A stretch of DNA of 64,000 nt from Oxalobacter sp. (GTDB taxonomy: Bacteria > Pseudomonadota > Gammaproteobacteria > Burkholderiales > Burkholderiaceae_D), in the NCBI GenBank assembly GCA_018384065.1, contig JAHAYL010000017.1:1-64000 (forward strand), given 5' to 3'. A program made the position numbers and the translations under genes. Positions within the stretch are counted from its first letter, which is position 1. Every line of letters starts with the position of its first letter. The notes under the pieces are model-generated. The model saw nothing but the letters and a program-made list of their open reading frames with translations, had not been told where the DNA came from and ran no database searches. Positions 1 to 9,243 of the stretch are shown here, piece after piece.

Positions 1-41
1 ATATATAATAAAGTGTATATCAGAAAGTGGCGGAAATCAAT

Positions 42-908
42 ATGGATTTACAGACCTTGAGGTATTTCTGTGCGGTATGCAGGGAAGGCGGCTTCTTGAA
101 TGCGTCAAAGAAGCTGGATTATGCCCAATCCAACCTTTCCGCAAGGATTGCACAATTGGAAAAGGCACTCGGTTGCGCTTTGTTGAGCCGTCGTAGGACT
201 GGTGCTGTACCAACTAAAAAAGGGCTTGTCTTGCTTGCATATGCAGAAAAAATCCTCAGGTTGGTAGAAAAGGCAGAAGACGCTGTACGGACTGGGCAGA
301 CTGTTGAAAGACACCTTGTCATCGGGTCAATGGAATCAACAGCCATCACATTTTTACCAGCTCTTTTAAAGACATTCCATGCAGTCTGTCCAGATACAAA
401 AGTTTCTGTCTGTACAGGAACCTCAGCAGCAACAGTCCAGAAAGTCCTGCAGGGCGAATATAACGGTTCTTTTGCCGCAGGAGGGACTGTCCATCCAGTA
501 CTTGCGTCCATAGCCATCAAGACAGAAAAACTGGTCTTGGTATCAAACCGTACTCTGGAAACAGCTTCCTTGACCAATCTCCTTCAACAACCTTTGATTG
601 TATTTCCCTATGGCTGTTTTTACCGGCATATCCTGGAAACCCTGCTTGCGGGATTGAATATCCTGCCAAACAGTTTTATTGATATGGTTTCCATCGGTGC
701 ATTGATTTCAAGTGTCAGTGCAGGTCTGGGTGTCAGTCTGCTTCCAGAAAGCGCCATCCGGGCTTTTTCTGCTGCTGGCATGTTGTCCGTCCATCAGGTT
801 CCAGAGCCATACTGCCATGCAGAAGTCAGGTTTGTCTATCGCAGGGATGCTGGCAATGATGGGCGGCTGAACCGTTTTATTGAGGTCATTCAGCAAGGAA
901 TTGTCTGA
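42..908 (+). CDS. LysR-family transcriptional regulator
   Basis: A 288-residue protein with the LysR layout: an N-terminal winged helix-turn-helix (about residues 1-60, opening MDLQTLRYFCAV, with the recognition-helix stretch YAQSNLSARIAQLEKALG) followed by a periplasmic-binding-protein-like effector domain. It should bind DNA as a tetramer and respond to a small ligand that cannot be told from the sequence. I chose the ATG at 42 because it opens directly on the family's usual first residues and has a purine-rich CGGAAA just upstream; a GTG at 27 in frame would add five residues. The gene runs convergently into pyrC with only 7 nt between the stops. LysR regulators often control a divergent neighbour, which here would lie left of the window, so the target is unknown. 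Confidence 0.85.
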   Translation: MDLQTLRYFCAVCREGGFLNASKKLDYAQSNLSARIAQLEKALGCALLSRRRTGAVPTKKGLVLLAYAEKILRLVEKAEDAVRTGQTVERHLVIGSMESTAITFLPALLKTFHAVCPDTKVSVCTGTSAATVQKVLQGEYNGSFAAGGTVHPVLASIAIKTEKLVLVSNRTLETASLTNLLQQPLIVFPYGCFYRHILETLLAGLNILPNSFIDMVSIGALISSVSAGLGVSLLPESAIRAFSAAGMLSVHQVPEPYCHAEVRFVYRRDAGNDGRLNRFIEVIQQGIV

Positions 909-915
909 ATACCGG

Positions 916-1974
916 TTATTTGGTTCCTTTGACAAGTTTCCAACCCAAGGTCTCCCCTGCCATCAGCGGAACAACTTGGTCTTTGCCGAATGGCAGGGAT
1001 TCTGGAACCTGCCAGGTTTTCTTTTCCAAAGTGACAGTTGTCCTATTGACAGCAAGGTTATAGAACTTCGGACCATTGATGCCGATGAACCATTCCAGCT
1101 GATCCAGCGCATCCTGCTGCTCGAAAACCGTTGCATAAAGTTCAATGGCATGGGATGCACTGTAACACCCGGCACAGCCACAGGCATTTTCTTTTGCGCC
1201 TTTGGCATGGGGTGCTGAGTCTGTACCAGCAAAGAAACGCCGGTTTTTCTGGGTGACAGCTTTCAGCAGTGCCTGGCGGTTTTCTTCCCGTTTCAGGATA
1301 GGCAGGCAGTAATGGTGTGGATGGATGCCACCAACCAATAGATGGTTCCGGTTGAACAGTAGATGTTGGGGAGTGACTGTCGCACCGATGAAACCTTCCG
1401 CATCTGTGACATATTCTGCTGCTGCCTTGGTGGTAATATGTTCAAAAACGATTTTCAGGTCAGGCAGGTTTTTCCTTAAGGGAATCAATACCTTGTCGAT
1501 AAAAACAGCCTCACGGTCAAAGATGTCCACATCAGGATCTGTGACTTCCCCATGCATCAACAGGGGCATCCCCTGTTTCTGCATTTCTTCCAGTGTTGCC
1601 ATGCATTTTGACAATGCCGTCACCCCAGCATCAGAATTGGTGGTGGCACCGGCAGGATACAGCTTGACGCCATGCACAAAACCGCTTTCTTTTGCCTTCC
1701 GGATTTCTTCAGGGGGCGTGTTGTCTGTCAGGTACAGCGTCATCAATGGTTGGAACGGGGTATCCTGTGGCAACTGCTCCAGGATGCGCTGGCGGTATCT
1801 GTCAGCCTGTTCAGTGGTTGTCACAGGCGGTTTCAGGTTTGGCATGATGATGGCGCGGCGGAACTGTTTCGCTGCCTGTACCACGGTGGATTGCAGGACA
1901 TCACCGTCCCGTAGATGAAGATGGAAATCATCCGGCTGGATGATGGTCAGGGTCTTGGTGTCTGGTTGTGCCAT
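916..1974 (-). CDS. pyrC: Dihydroorotase PyrC
   Basis: Dihydroorotase, the third step of de novo pyrimidine synthesis, interconverting N-carbamoyl-aspartate and dihydroorotate in the cytoplasm. The metal-binding HLHLRDGD motif lies near the N-terminus (about residues 18-25), MPNLKPPV follows, and a late GTDSAPH supplies the catalytic Asp of the amidohydrolase fold. At 352 residues it matches the E. coli-type class II enzyme (about 348). I start at the ATG at 1974; a TTG at 1998 would add eight residues but has no better ribosome site. It is divergent from the cobalamin adenosyltransferase gene, with about 75 nt between the starts. Confidence 0.96.
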   Translation of the reverse strand: MAQPDTKTLTIIQPDDFHLHLRDGDVLQSTVVQAAKQFRRAIIMPNLKPPVTTTEQADRYRQRILEQLPQDTPFQPLMTLYLTDNTPPEEIRKAKESGFVHGVKLYPAGATTNSDAGVTALSKCMATLEEMQKQGMPLLMHGEVTDPDVDIFDREAVFIDKVLIPLRKNLPDLKIVFEHITTKAAAEYVTDAEGFIGATVTPQHLLFNRNHLLVGGIHPHHYCLPILKREENRQALLKAVTQKNRRFFAGTDSAPHAKGAKENACGCAGCYSASHAIELYATVFEQQDALDQLEWFIGINGPKFYNLAVNRTTVTLEKKTWQVPESLPFGKDQVVPLMAGETLGWKLVKGTK

Positions 1975-2050
1975 GATAAGATGCCGTGAGTTGTTCAATA
2001 GGTTTTATTATATTTGAGTTTTCCATAACCGATGTCCATTGGGAGGCGAT

Positions 2051-2596
2051 ATGGCATACCGTATTTCGCAGGTCATGACAAAAACCGGTGATAAAGGTCA
2101 GACAGGTCTGGCAGATGGCAGCCGGGTGAAGAAGGACAGCCTGCGGATTCAGGCTATCGGTGATGTCGATGAACTCAATTCCCTTCTTGGATTGGTCATA
2201 AGTTTCCAGCCACCGGAAGCCGTTTCCAATGTCCTTTTGAAGGTTCAGCATCAGCTTTTTGAGGTTGGCGGGGAACTGTCTTTGCCAGGCGTAAGAAAAG
2301 TGACAGGGAAAACGGTTGCAATGCTGGAAGACCAGATTGTTGCCATTGGTGGGAAATTGCCACCGCTCAACGGATTCGTCCTGCCAAGAGGGACTGCTGC
2401 AGCTGCCCAACTGCAGGTTGCCAGAAGCGTCTGCCGCAGGGCAGAAAGGTCAGTGGTGGCATTGGATGGAGCTGAAAAGGTTTCACCTGACCTTCTGTGT
2501 TACCTGAACCGTCTTTCTGACCTGCTGTTCATCCTGGCACGTGAAACAAACCGTTCAGCAGGTTGTCCAGAAATCCTATCCAATGAAGTAAGTTAG
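2051..2596 (+). CDS. PduO/MMAB-type cob(I)alamin adenosyltransferase
   Basis: Transfers the adenosyl group of ATP to cob(I)alamin to make coenzyme B12. The N-terminal TKTGDKGQTGLADGSRVKK is the ATP-binding signature of the PduO-type family, followed by DVDELNSLLG; RSVCRRAERSV and the C-terminal LNRLSDLLFILAR complete the conserved helical core. The length of 181 residues is normal. The ATG at 2051 has a strong GGGAGG four bases upstream, so the in-frame TTG at 2039 is rejected because it would overlap that site. It implies use of adenosylcobalamin, by synthesis or salvage. No other cobalamin gene is present in the window. It ends 3 nt from the convergent folE2 stop. Confidence 0.92.
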   Translation: MAYRISQVMTKTGDKGQTGLADGSRVKKDSLRIQAIGDVDELNSLLGLVISFQPPEAVSNVLLKVQHQLFEVGGELSLPGVRKVTGKTVAMLEDQIVAIGGKLPPLNGFVLPRGTAAAAQLQVARSVCRRAERSVVALDGAEKVSPDLLCYLNRLSDLLFILARETNRSAGCPEILSNEVS

Positions 2597-2599
2597 CAC

Positions 2600-3487
2600 T
2601 TACTTGATCCGCTTGTCATATTCAATGCAGGCGTAAGCGGAATGGTTGTGGATGGATTCAAAATTTTCCGCTTCCAGGGAATAGGCGGCAATCCGGTCAT
2701 CGTCATTGAGCATGCCTGCAACATCCCGGACAAGGTCTTCGACAAATTTCGGATTGTCATAAGCATGTTCAGTTACATATTTCTCATCAGGCCGCTTCAG
2801 CAGGCCAAACAGTTCGCATGATGCCTGTGCCTCGATATTGGCAATCAGTTCTTCAATGGGCAGGAGTTCATTCAGGACGGCCTGCACGGTGATATGGGAA
2901 CGCTGGTTATGTGCCCCGTATCTTGAGATTTCCTTTGAGCAGGGGCAAAGGCTGGTGACGGGTACCTGGGCTGATAAGGTGGTTTCGAGCTTGCCATTGA
3001 CAATTTCCCCTTTCATGCCGACTTCATAGTTCATCACACTTTTCACACCGGAGACCGGTGCCGTTTTTGTCATGAAGAATGGGAACAGGACCTCAATCAT
3101 ACCGGATTCCGCATTCAGCATAGCCAGCATGTCATAAATCAACTGGGTGAATACCTTGAAATCCAAGGGGGCTGCGTCCAGACTGGTGAAATTTTCCAGC
3201 AGGTCAATGAAACGGGACATATGCGTGCCCTTCTGATGGTCTGGCAGACGGACATACATGTTCCAGGTACCGACTGAAGGCTGGATACCGTCGCGTGACC
3301 GTACCCTCAAAGGATGTTTGACACCTTTGACCCCGACTTTCTGGATGGTGATCTGACGGGTGTCCAGTGTGTTCTGGACATCAGGAATCACATTTGACAC
3401 AGCTTGCATGCTGCCAGCTGACGGTGCTGCACAGGCAGGGCAACCATCAGGATCTGTATCGAAAACTGTTGAATTGCGGCAATTCAT
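2600..3487 (-). CDS. folE2: GTP cyclohydrolase FolE2 (type IB)
   Basis: Type IB GTP cyclohydrolase, converting GTP to dihydroneopterin triphosphate for folate and queuosine precursors; unlike FolE it can use metals other than zinc. The family core begins at [12 protein letters not shown] (about residue 34) and includes [18 protein letters not shown] with the metal-ligand cysteine. The protein has 295 residues, longer than usual, because about 30 residues with three cysteines (positions 3, 16, 19) precede the core. The ATG at 3487 has AAGG eight bases upstream, which supports the long form; a Met at residue 27 is an alternative. It sits downstream of dxs with a gap of about 45 nt. The window also has queF and nudB, which draw on or act in the same pathways. 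Confidence 0.93.
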   Translation of the reverse strand: MNCRNSTVFDTDPDGCPACAAPSAGSMQAVSNVIPDVQNTLDTRQITIQKVGVKGVKHPLRVRSRDGIQPSVGTWNMYVRLPDHQKGTHMSRFIDLLENFTSLDAAPLDFKVFTQLIYDMLAMLNAESGMIEVLFPFFMTKTAPVSGVKSVMNYEVGMKGEIVNGKLETTLSAQVPVTSLCPCSKEISRYGAHNQRSHITVQAVLNELLPIEELIANIEAQASCELFGLLKRPDEKYVTEHAYDNPKFVEDLVRDVAGMLNDDDRIAAYSLEAENFESIHNHSAYACIEYDKRIK

Positions 3488-3533
3488 TTATAAAACCTTA
3501 AATTGTCCACTGATGCATCATCAGCATGGTATT

Positions 3534-5393
3534 TCATCGACCTGCCCCTTTTCCAAGACGGTTCCTGATGGATTGTTCAATGCCTTTGCCATCCAATCCA
3601 TTCATTGCGAGCAGCGTCGGTATATCACCATGGTCAATAAACCTGTCAGGCAGACCCAGCTGGATGACAGGATTTGTCAATCCTTCCCCTGACAGGACTT
3701 CCAGCACAGCAGAGCCAGCTCCTCCCATAACAGCCCCTTCTTCTACAGTGACAAGGGTATGATGGCTGCTTGCCGCCTTGATGACCAGTTCACGGTCAAC
3801 CGGTTTGACAAACCGCATATTGATGACGGTGGCATTCAGCTTTTCCCCTGCTTCAAGAGCCGGGTTGACCATCGTACCAAAGGCCAGGATAGCAATATCC
3901 ATCCCTTGCCTTAATACCAATCCTTTGCCAATGGGCAACAGCTGGGTGTTTTTCTGGATACTTGCCCCGATGCCGGCACCACGTGGATAGCGGACAGTCG
4001 CTGGCCCTTGATAAGCATAAGCGGTCGCCAGCATCTGCCGGGATTCGTTTTCATCACAGGGAGCCATGATGACCATGTTCGGGATACATCGCAGGTAAAC
4101 CATATCATAGCTGCCGGCATGTGTCGCACCATCTGCACCCACCAGACCCGCACGGTCGATGGCGAAAGTGACATCCAGGTCCTGCAATGCGACGTCATGG
4201 ATCAACTGGTCATAAGCGCGCTGCAGGAAAGTGGAATAGATGGCGACAACCGGTTTCAGTCCTTCGCAGGCAAGGCCTGCCGCAAAGGTCACTGCATGCT
4301 GTTCTGCAATGCCGACATCGAAGAAACGGTCAGGAAAGCGTCTGGCGAATTCCACCATACCCGACCCTTCACTCATGGCAGGCGTGATGCCGATAAGCTT
4401 CTGGTCCTGCTGTGCCGTATCACAAAGCCAGTCGCCGAACACTTTGGAGAAGGTCGGTTTCACAGCAGGTTTGGATTTGATCCCTTCTTCTGGACTGAAT
4501 TTCCCCAGTCCATGATACAAGGTGGGATCTGCTTCAGCCAGCTTGTAGCCGTGCCCTTTCTTGGTGACGATATGCAGGAAACGGGGTCCCTTCTGCTGCT
4601 TCAGGCCATGCAGGACATCCACCAGCTGGTTGATATCGTGTCCATCAATTGGACCGGTGTAGCTGAAGCCGAATTCATCGAAGAGCGTTTTCGGTGAAAT
4701 CAGTCCTTTCACATCTTTCTCGAAATGTTTCGCCAGTTCGATGACCGGTGATGGCAGGACATTCTGCGCAATGTTCTTGGCAGCTTCAGTCGCGGCATAG
4801 AAACCTCCACCCATCAGCTGGGTGAAATAACGGTTCAATACGCCGACTGGCGGGGAGATGGACATATCATTGTCATTCAGGATAACCAGCAGGTTGATGT
4901 CCTTGTAGATGCCGACATTGTTCATGGCCTCGAAAGCCATGCCACCAGTGATGGCACCATCCCCGATGACAGCAATGGCACACCGGCTGCTGTGCTGGAA
5001 CCTTGCCGCCATGGCCATTCCCAATGCAGCGGAAATCGATGTTGAGGAATGGGCTGTGCTGAAGGCATCGTATCCACTCTCTTCCCGCCTTGGGAAACCG
5101 GAAATCCCGTTCAACTGACGCAGTGTCCCCATCTGCTCACGGCGTCCAGTCAGTATCTTATGGGCATAGCACTGGTGACCGACATCCCAGATAAGGCGGT
5201 CATCCGGTGTATTGAAAACATAGTGCAGGGCAATCGACAGCTCAATGGTACCGAGATTGGAAGACAGGTGCCCGCCAGTCTTGGAAACCGACTGGATAAT
5301 GAAGTCACGGAGCTCTTCCGCCAATAAGGGGAGCTGGTGACGTGGCAGCCTGCGGAGGTCTGCCGGACTGTTGATGGTATTCAGCAGCTTCAT
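3534..5393 (-). CDS. dxs: 1-deoxy-D-xylulose-5-phosphate synthase
   Basis: Thiamine diphosphate enzyme joining pyruvate and glyceraldehyde-3-phosphate in the first step of the MEP isoprenoid route. It shows [16 protein letters not shown] near the N-terminus, the ThDP motif [16 protein letters not shown] ending about 30 residues later in [13 protein letters not shown], and the transketolase-like pyrimidine domain with [15 protein letters not shown]. The 619 residues fit the family. Its start overlaps the ispA stop by one base (TAATG), so translation of the two is likely coupled in the order xseB-ispA-dxs. The later pathway enzyme ispE is also in the window at about 63 kb. Confidence 0.97.
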   Translation of the reverse strand: MKLLNTINSPADLRRLPRHQLPLLAEELRDFIIQSVSKTGGHLSSNLGTIELSIALHYVFNTPDDRLIWDVGHQCYAHKILTGRREQMGTLRQLNGISGFPRREESGYDAFSTAHSSTSISAALGMAMAARFQHSSRCAIAVIGDGAITGGMAFEAMNNVGIYKDINLLVILNDNDMSISPPVGVLNRYFTQLMGGGFYAATEAAKNIAQNVLPSPVIELAKHFEKDVKGLISPKTLFDEFGFSYTGPIDGHDINQLVDVLHGLKQQKGPRFLHIVTKKGHGYKLAEADPTLYHGLGKFSPEEGIKSKPAVKPTFSKVFGDWLCDTAQQDQKLIGITPAMSEGSGMVEFARRFPDRFFDVGIAEQHAVTFAAGLACEGLKPVVAIYSTFLQRAYDQLIHDVALQDLDVTFAIDRAGLVGADGATHAGSYDMVYLRCIPNMVIMAPCDENESRQMLATAYAYQGPATVRYPRGAGIGASIQKNTQLLPIGKGLVLRQGMDIAILAFGTMVNPALEAGEKLNATVINMRFVKPVDRELVIKAASSHHTLVTVEEGAVMGGAGSAVLEVLSGEGLTNPVIQLGLPDRFIDHGDIPTLLAMNGLDGKGIEQSIRNRLGKGAGR

Positions 5394-6289
5394 TATTTCT
5401 TCCGGTTTACAATCAGGTCGGCGATATCATGCAGCCTTTGGGCTTCCATGCCGAACTGCCCCAGGGCATCATGCGCCTGCTGGCATAGTGTTCCAGCCAG
5501 TTTCCTGGATTCCTGTAATCCTAACAGAGAAACATAGGTTGGTTTATCATCCCGGGCATCTTTTCCTGCGGTTTTTCCCAAGTCCACCGTATCTTCCGTG
5601 ACATCCAGGATATCGTCCACTACCTGATACGCCAATCCCACTGCCTGGGCATAAGTTTCAAGGGCTTCCAATGCCCTGTCAGAAGGCTTGCCGCCGGACA
5701 AGGCGCCCAGCAGGACAGCGGCTTTCAGGATAGCACCGGTTTTCAGGCGGTCCATCTGTTCCAGCTCATCATAGGAAAGCGTCGTCCCGATACTGGCAAG
5801 GTCGATTGCCTGACCGCCGCACATCCCGGCAGGACCTGCGGCGTCAGCCAGGATACGGGTTCTTGCAACATTCAGTGAGACATCACCACCGGCATTGGCA
5901 AGGACAGCGAATGCCTGCGCCTGCAGAGCATCACCTGCCAGCAAGGCCATGGCTTCCCCGAACTGGACATGGGTAGTCGGTTTACCCCGGCGGAGTACAT
6001 CATTGTCCATGCAGGGCATATCATCATGCACCAGTGAATAAGCATGGATCATTTCAACAGCGCAGGCGACAGGAGTCAGTACTGAGTCTTGGGCATCAAA
6101 GAGCCTGCCTGCCGCGAACACCAGCAATGGACGGATACGTTTACCGCCATTGAGCACCGCATAACGCATCGCTTGGTTGAGTTGTCCCAACTGCCCAAGA
6201 CCGCTGGTCTCTGCGGGCAGGTAATGTGACAGTGCCTCTTCAATATCCGACTGGATGGCTTCTGCCCATTGGTTGAAACGGTCACTCAT
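5393..6289 (-). CDS. ispA: Farnesyl diphosphate synthase
   Basis: Short-chain polyprenyl diphosphate synthase making farnesyl diphosphate from IPP and DMAPP, feeding quinone side chains and undecaprenyl phosphate. Both aspartate-rich motifs are clear: [12 protein letters not shown] (first, with the two-residue insertion typical of bacterial FPP synthases) and QVVDDILD (second). [10 protein letters not shown] binds the substrate diphosphate. The length of 298 residues is normal. It overlaps xseB by 4 nt (ATGA) and dxs by 1 nt, a classic isoprenoid operon. Confidence 0.96.
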   Translation of the reverse strand: MSDRFNQWAEAIQSDIEEALSHYLPAETSGLGQLGQLNQAMRYAVLNGGKRIRPLLVFAAGRLFDAQDSVLTPVACAVEMIHAYSLVHDDMPCMDNDVLRRGKPTTHVQFGEAMALLAGDALQAQAFAVLANAGGDVSLNVARTRILADAAGPAGMCGGQAIDLASIGTTLSYDELEQMDRLKTGAILKAAVLLGALSGGKPSDRALEALETYAQAVGLAYQVVDDILDVTEDTVDLGKTAGKDARDDKPTYVSLLGLQESRKLAGTLCQQAHDALGQFGMEAQRLHDIADLIVNRKK

Positions 6290-6537
6290 CTTTCAGTGTC
6301 ATCCGTATTGTCAGCCTGGAATGGTTTCAGGATTTCTCCATCGAGGATCCGGACCTGTTTTTCCACCTTGTCCAGTTTTGCAGTACAGAACCTGACCAGC
6401 ACAGCCCCACGTTTATAAGCATCGATGGATTGTTCCAAGGACAGTTCTCCAGCCTCCATCCTGGCAACCAGCTGTTCCAGTTCATTAATGGCTTCCTCAT
6501 AAGAAGCAGGAGTCTTGTCAATGTCTTCAGTATCCAT
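6286..6537 (-). CDS. xseB: Exodeoxyribonuclease VII small subunit
   Basis: Small subunit of exonuclease VII, which degrades single-stranded DNA with XseA. The 83-residue protein carries the family pattern SYEEAINELEQLVARMEAGELS followed by a second helix with YKRGAVLVRFCTAKL, an antiparallel helical hairpin. I use the ATG at 6537, which gives the usual size of about 80 residues; the open frame reaches 23 codons further up, but that part is unlike the family. It is the first gene of the xseB-ispA-dxs group, as in many proteobacteria. xseA is not in the window. Confidence 0.93.
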   Translation of the reverse strand: MDTEDIDKTPASYEEAINELEQLVARMEAGELSLEQSIDAYKRGAVLVRFCTAKLDKVEKQVRILDGEILKPFQADNTDDTER

Positions 6538-6736
6538 AGTATTTCGGGGTAGATGCAGTCTGGAAACTAAGGCTCGGTCAAGATGCCGGAAAGCCCTCCT
6601 GACCAAACTTGATATTATACGCTATGAGTGGTTTAATCTTTATTTTCCATGGCTTGATGCATGGAATCGATATTTTCACCTGCCTTATCCTGTCTTTCAG
6701 GGCAGGGAGCTATCCTGATATTTTCCCTGATTCCAG

Positions 6737-7648
6737 ATGCAGTCACTTTGGATGCTTGTCACCTCGCTCTGCCTGACTTTCATGGCAGTCTGTGTCAAGC
6801 TTGTATCTGATGAATATTCCACGCTTGAGATTGTCATGTACCGCAGTCTGGTCGGGGCGGTTTTCATGGGCATCATCACCTTTTTCCAGAAAGGCTCGCT
6901 GAAAACACGGTTTCCGCTGGAACATGCCTGGCGGGCGATTGTCGGTGCGACGGCATTCGGTCTCCATTTCTATTCTTTCAGAGGGTTGCCGTTGGCAACT
7001 GCCGTCACCTTGAACTACACCTCACCGATCTGGATTGCACTGGTGCTGTTCATCGGTGGTCTGCTGCATGGCCAGACACGGTTTGAATGGAAACTGGTGG
7101 GTGCCATCATTGTCAGTTTTGTCGGGGTTGTCATGGTGCTGCAGCCGAATATCCAGGAAGAACAGTATCTCTGGGGGCTGATTGCATTGACTTCAGGATT
7201 CTTGGCGGGATTGGCGGGGCTTCAGGTCCGCCGTCTGGGACAGCTGGGAGAACCAGAATACAGGGTGGTTTTCTATTTCTGCGTTATCAGTACAGTGGGA
7301 GCTGCCATCCTGACAATGCTCAGCACGCAGCTGCCAGGCAGTGATGGCATCGCATTCCATGAACACAGCCCGAGAGGCTTGATCCTGTTGACGTTGGTCG
7401 GATTGTCAGCCGCTGTTGGTCAGATGGCGAATACCCGGGCTTTCCATCTGGGTAAAACCCTGCTGACTGCCAACCTGCAATATTCCGGCATCGTCTTTTC
7501 CTGTATCTGGGGAATCATCATCTGGGGAGACCTGTTCGGTTGGGTCAGCTGGGTCGGTATGGCGGTCATCATCGCCAGTGGCATTGCAGCAACGTTCTTT
7601 GGAGCGAAGGCCAGAAAGAACATCCCTGTTCCTGCTGGTAAGCCATGA
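6737..7648 (+). CDS. EamA/DMT-superfamily transporter
   Basis: A 303-residue integral membrane protein with about ten hydrophobic segments arranged as two EamA repeats, the drug/metabolite transporter layout. The first repeat covers roughly residues 1-135 and the second 145-290 (ending WVGMAVIIASGIAATFF). EamA proteins export amino acids, metabolites or drugs; the substrate cannot be assigned. The 5' side is divergent from xseB across about 200 nt. The ribosome site is weak, so the ATG at 6737 is chosen because the first membrane segment follows it at once. Confidence 0.88.
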   Translation: MQSLWMLVTSLCLTFMAVCVKLVSDEYSTLEIVMYRSLVGAVFMGIITFFQKGSLKTRFPLEHAWRAIVGATAFGLHFYSFRGLPLATAVTLNYTSPIWIALVLFIGGLLHGQTRFEWKLVGAIIVSFVGVVMVLQPNIQEEQYLWGLIALTSGFLAGLAGLQVRRLGQLGEPEYRVVFYFCVISTVGAAILTMLSTQLPGSDGIAFHEHSPRGLILLTLVGLSAAVGQMANTRAFHLGKTLLTANLQYSGIVFSCIWGIIIWGDLFGWVSWVGMAVIIASGIAATFFGAKARKNIPVPAGKP

Positions 7649-7883
7649 AGTTTGGCAACCGGTTTTTCAAGGAGTCATCAAATCACTGGTCTGGAGGAAG
7701 AGCATTTTCCTTTCGGGAAAAACAGAAATGCTATGAAAACAGGAACAGGAAAAAAATACCCTGCCTATCGGTACGGGAGACTACAAGCAGAAGACAGTGA
7801 GAAAACCACCCTCTTCTGCCTGACAAAAAGGCAGAAATGGATAGTACGCCCTCTTTCGGGCATGCGCAGCTTATCAGCTGGGC

Positions 7884-8264
7884 TTATTTTTTCTTCGCGT
7901 CTTGGACAATCTTGTCACTGACAGCGTTTTTCTTGACGGATGCAATACCATTCAGGCAGCTCTTCAGAGCCTTGTAGCCTTCACTGACTGCAATAATCTG
8001 ACCGTTGGATGCTTTCAGACGGAAACGGTATTCTCCTGCCTTGTCCGCATAGACCTCAAATTTAGGATGTTTTTCAGCGGCATAGCCTTCTACCGTCTGA
8101 TTTTCAACAGCCGCTTTGGGTGCATTTTTCTGCACACTGGCAATCCCGTTTTTCAGACCGCTTTCACTCTTGTAGATTTGGGAGCTGGCAATGACTTCAC
8201 CGTTGCCGGCAACCAGGTCGAATTTCGAGCCTGTTTTGGCTTCTTTGATGACATATTTACCCAT
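7884..8264 (-). CDS. YegP-family (DUF1508) protein, two repeats
   Basis: A 126-residue cytoplasmic protein made of two copies of the DUF1508/YegP module: residues about 1-48 (GKYVIKEAKTGSKFDLVAGN then IASSQIYKSESGLKNGIASV) and about 65-115 (PKFEVYADKAGEYRFRLKAS then IAVSEGYKALKSCLNGIASV). The function of the family is not established. A strong AAGGAGG seven bases before the ATG suggests good expression. It stands alone between the DMT transporter and the lipid kinase. Confidence 0.9.
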   Translation of the reverse strand: MGKYVIKEAKTGSKFDLVAGNGEVIASSQIYKSESGLKNGIASVQKNAPKAAVENQTVEGYAAEKHPKFEVYADKAGEYRFRLKASNGQIIAVSEGYKALKSCLNGIASVKKNAVSDKIVQDAKKK

Positions 8265-8568
8265 CTATCTGCCTCCTTGAAGAAAAAAGAAAGAACTTTT
8301 CTACTGATGGGAAACTCCACATTGAATCCTGATAGAGCCGATTGTGGATATCCCAATGCTATTTTATACTAAAGAACAGGATTCCAATAGGCTTATCAGT
8401 CACTTATCCACTTTTGACACATCTATTCAATGTGCTTCATACCGGTTCCTGCCATAACTGTTCCAGCAATCAGTGGAGATAGAGGAATCCATTACAATAA
8501 GCCAAACATCCATAAGGCGGTCAATGGCTGAAAACCAATGGTCTTCAAAAGTCATAAGAGGGACTTGA
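8265..8568. other. Intergenic stretch upstream of the YegP-like gene
   Basis: About 300 bp without a convincing gene. It holds the AAGGAGG ribosome site of the leftward YegP-like gene and, further up, an A+T-rich TATAAAAT on the minus strand (near 8362-8371) that could be a -10 element, though no good -35 lies at the right distance. An imperfect inverted repeat (TTGAATCCTG near 8322 and CAGGATTCCAA near 8378) brackets this segment and may be an operator. The left-hand 170 bp next to the lipid kinase stop show nothing I can identify. Confidence 0.4.
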
Positions 8569-9201
8569 CTACCACCAGAACATTGGGAAACTCAATGCCA
8601 ATCCAATAATCAATGGGATTGAAAAATTGTCGTCAATATGGATGCGGTTCTCATAGGCTTCGGCAAGGGTTGCCAGCAAGACGCCGATGAAGCCTGAAGC
8701 AGCAAAAGAAAAAGGCATGCTGTAGAGGAAATAGAAGAATAATACGGTGGCATAGCCGACCCAGAAACAGGAAAGGCTACCTTCAAGGCTTTTGGTGCCA
8801 CTGTTGAATTTATGATGCCCGAATTTCCTGCCAATCAAAGCAGCGGCTGTATCTCCCAACAGCATGGCGGTAAAGGCAGTCATCGCTATCACTTTAGGAA
8901 AAAATGCAATAGACAATAAGGCCGCTCCAATGACATAAGGTGCGCCACTTAACCGGAATGCCCCTTTCTGTTTCTCTTTTTCACGCAGCATCCGTCCGAA
9001 CAGATAACCGTAAGTTGAGGTGAAAAGAGGCCAACAGCGGTAATTGCCATATTCAGTGATGATGCAGGCAGCCAGCAGTCCACCAAACAGCAGGATATTG
9101 ACGGTTTTTGGAAAAACCGCCATTACAACCACCATCCAAAGGGAACTGATATGGATTGCTTTCCTGAAAAGCTCCTGCTGATAGGTGATTTGGGTACTCA
9201 T
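8569..9201 (-). CDS. SEC59/DGK1/VTE5-family membrane lipid kinase
   Basis: A 210-residue membrane protein with about six hydrophobic helices. It contains MLLGDTAAALIGRKFG and, after a short gap, GTKSLEGSLSCF, which match the conserved D-[TS]-x-A-x-x-x-G and K-[ST]-x-E-G-S elements of the CTP-dependent lipid kinase family that includes yeast Dgk1 (diacylglycerol), dolichol kinase Sec59 and phytol kinase VTE5. It probably phosphorylates a membrane lipid alcohol; bacterial members are poorly characterised. It lies directly downstream of eptA on the same strand (42 nt gap), where a DgkA-type kinase is found in several other bacteria. I infer that it recycles the diacylglycerol released by EptA. 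Polyprenol kinase activity is the main alternative. Confidence 0.8.
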   Translation of the reverse strand: MSTQITYQQELFRKAIHISSLWMVVVMAVFPKTVNILLFGGLLAACIITEYGNYRCWPLFTSTYGYLFGRMLREKEKQKGAFRLSGAPYVIGAALLSIAFFPKVIAMTAFTAMLLGDTAAALIGRKFGHHKFNSGTKSLEGSLSCFWVGYATVLFFYFLYSMPFSFAASGFIGVLLATLAEAYENRIHIDDNFSIPLIIGLALSFPMFWW

Positions 9202-9243
9202 TTCAATATTTTCTGTGGATAGGTTCCTATTGAAATGCCAGAA

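Noticed and set aside
7652-7921. Plus-strand frame of 89 codons after the DMT transporter
   Set aside because: Runs into the end of the YegP-like gene on the other strand, begins 3 nt after the upstream stop without a ribosome site, and has no recognisable pattern.
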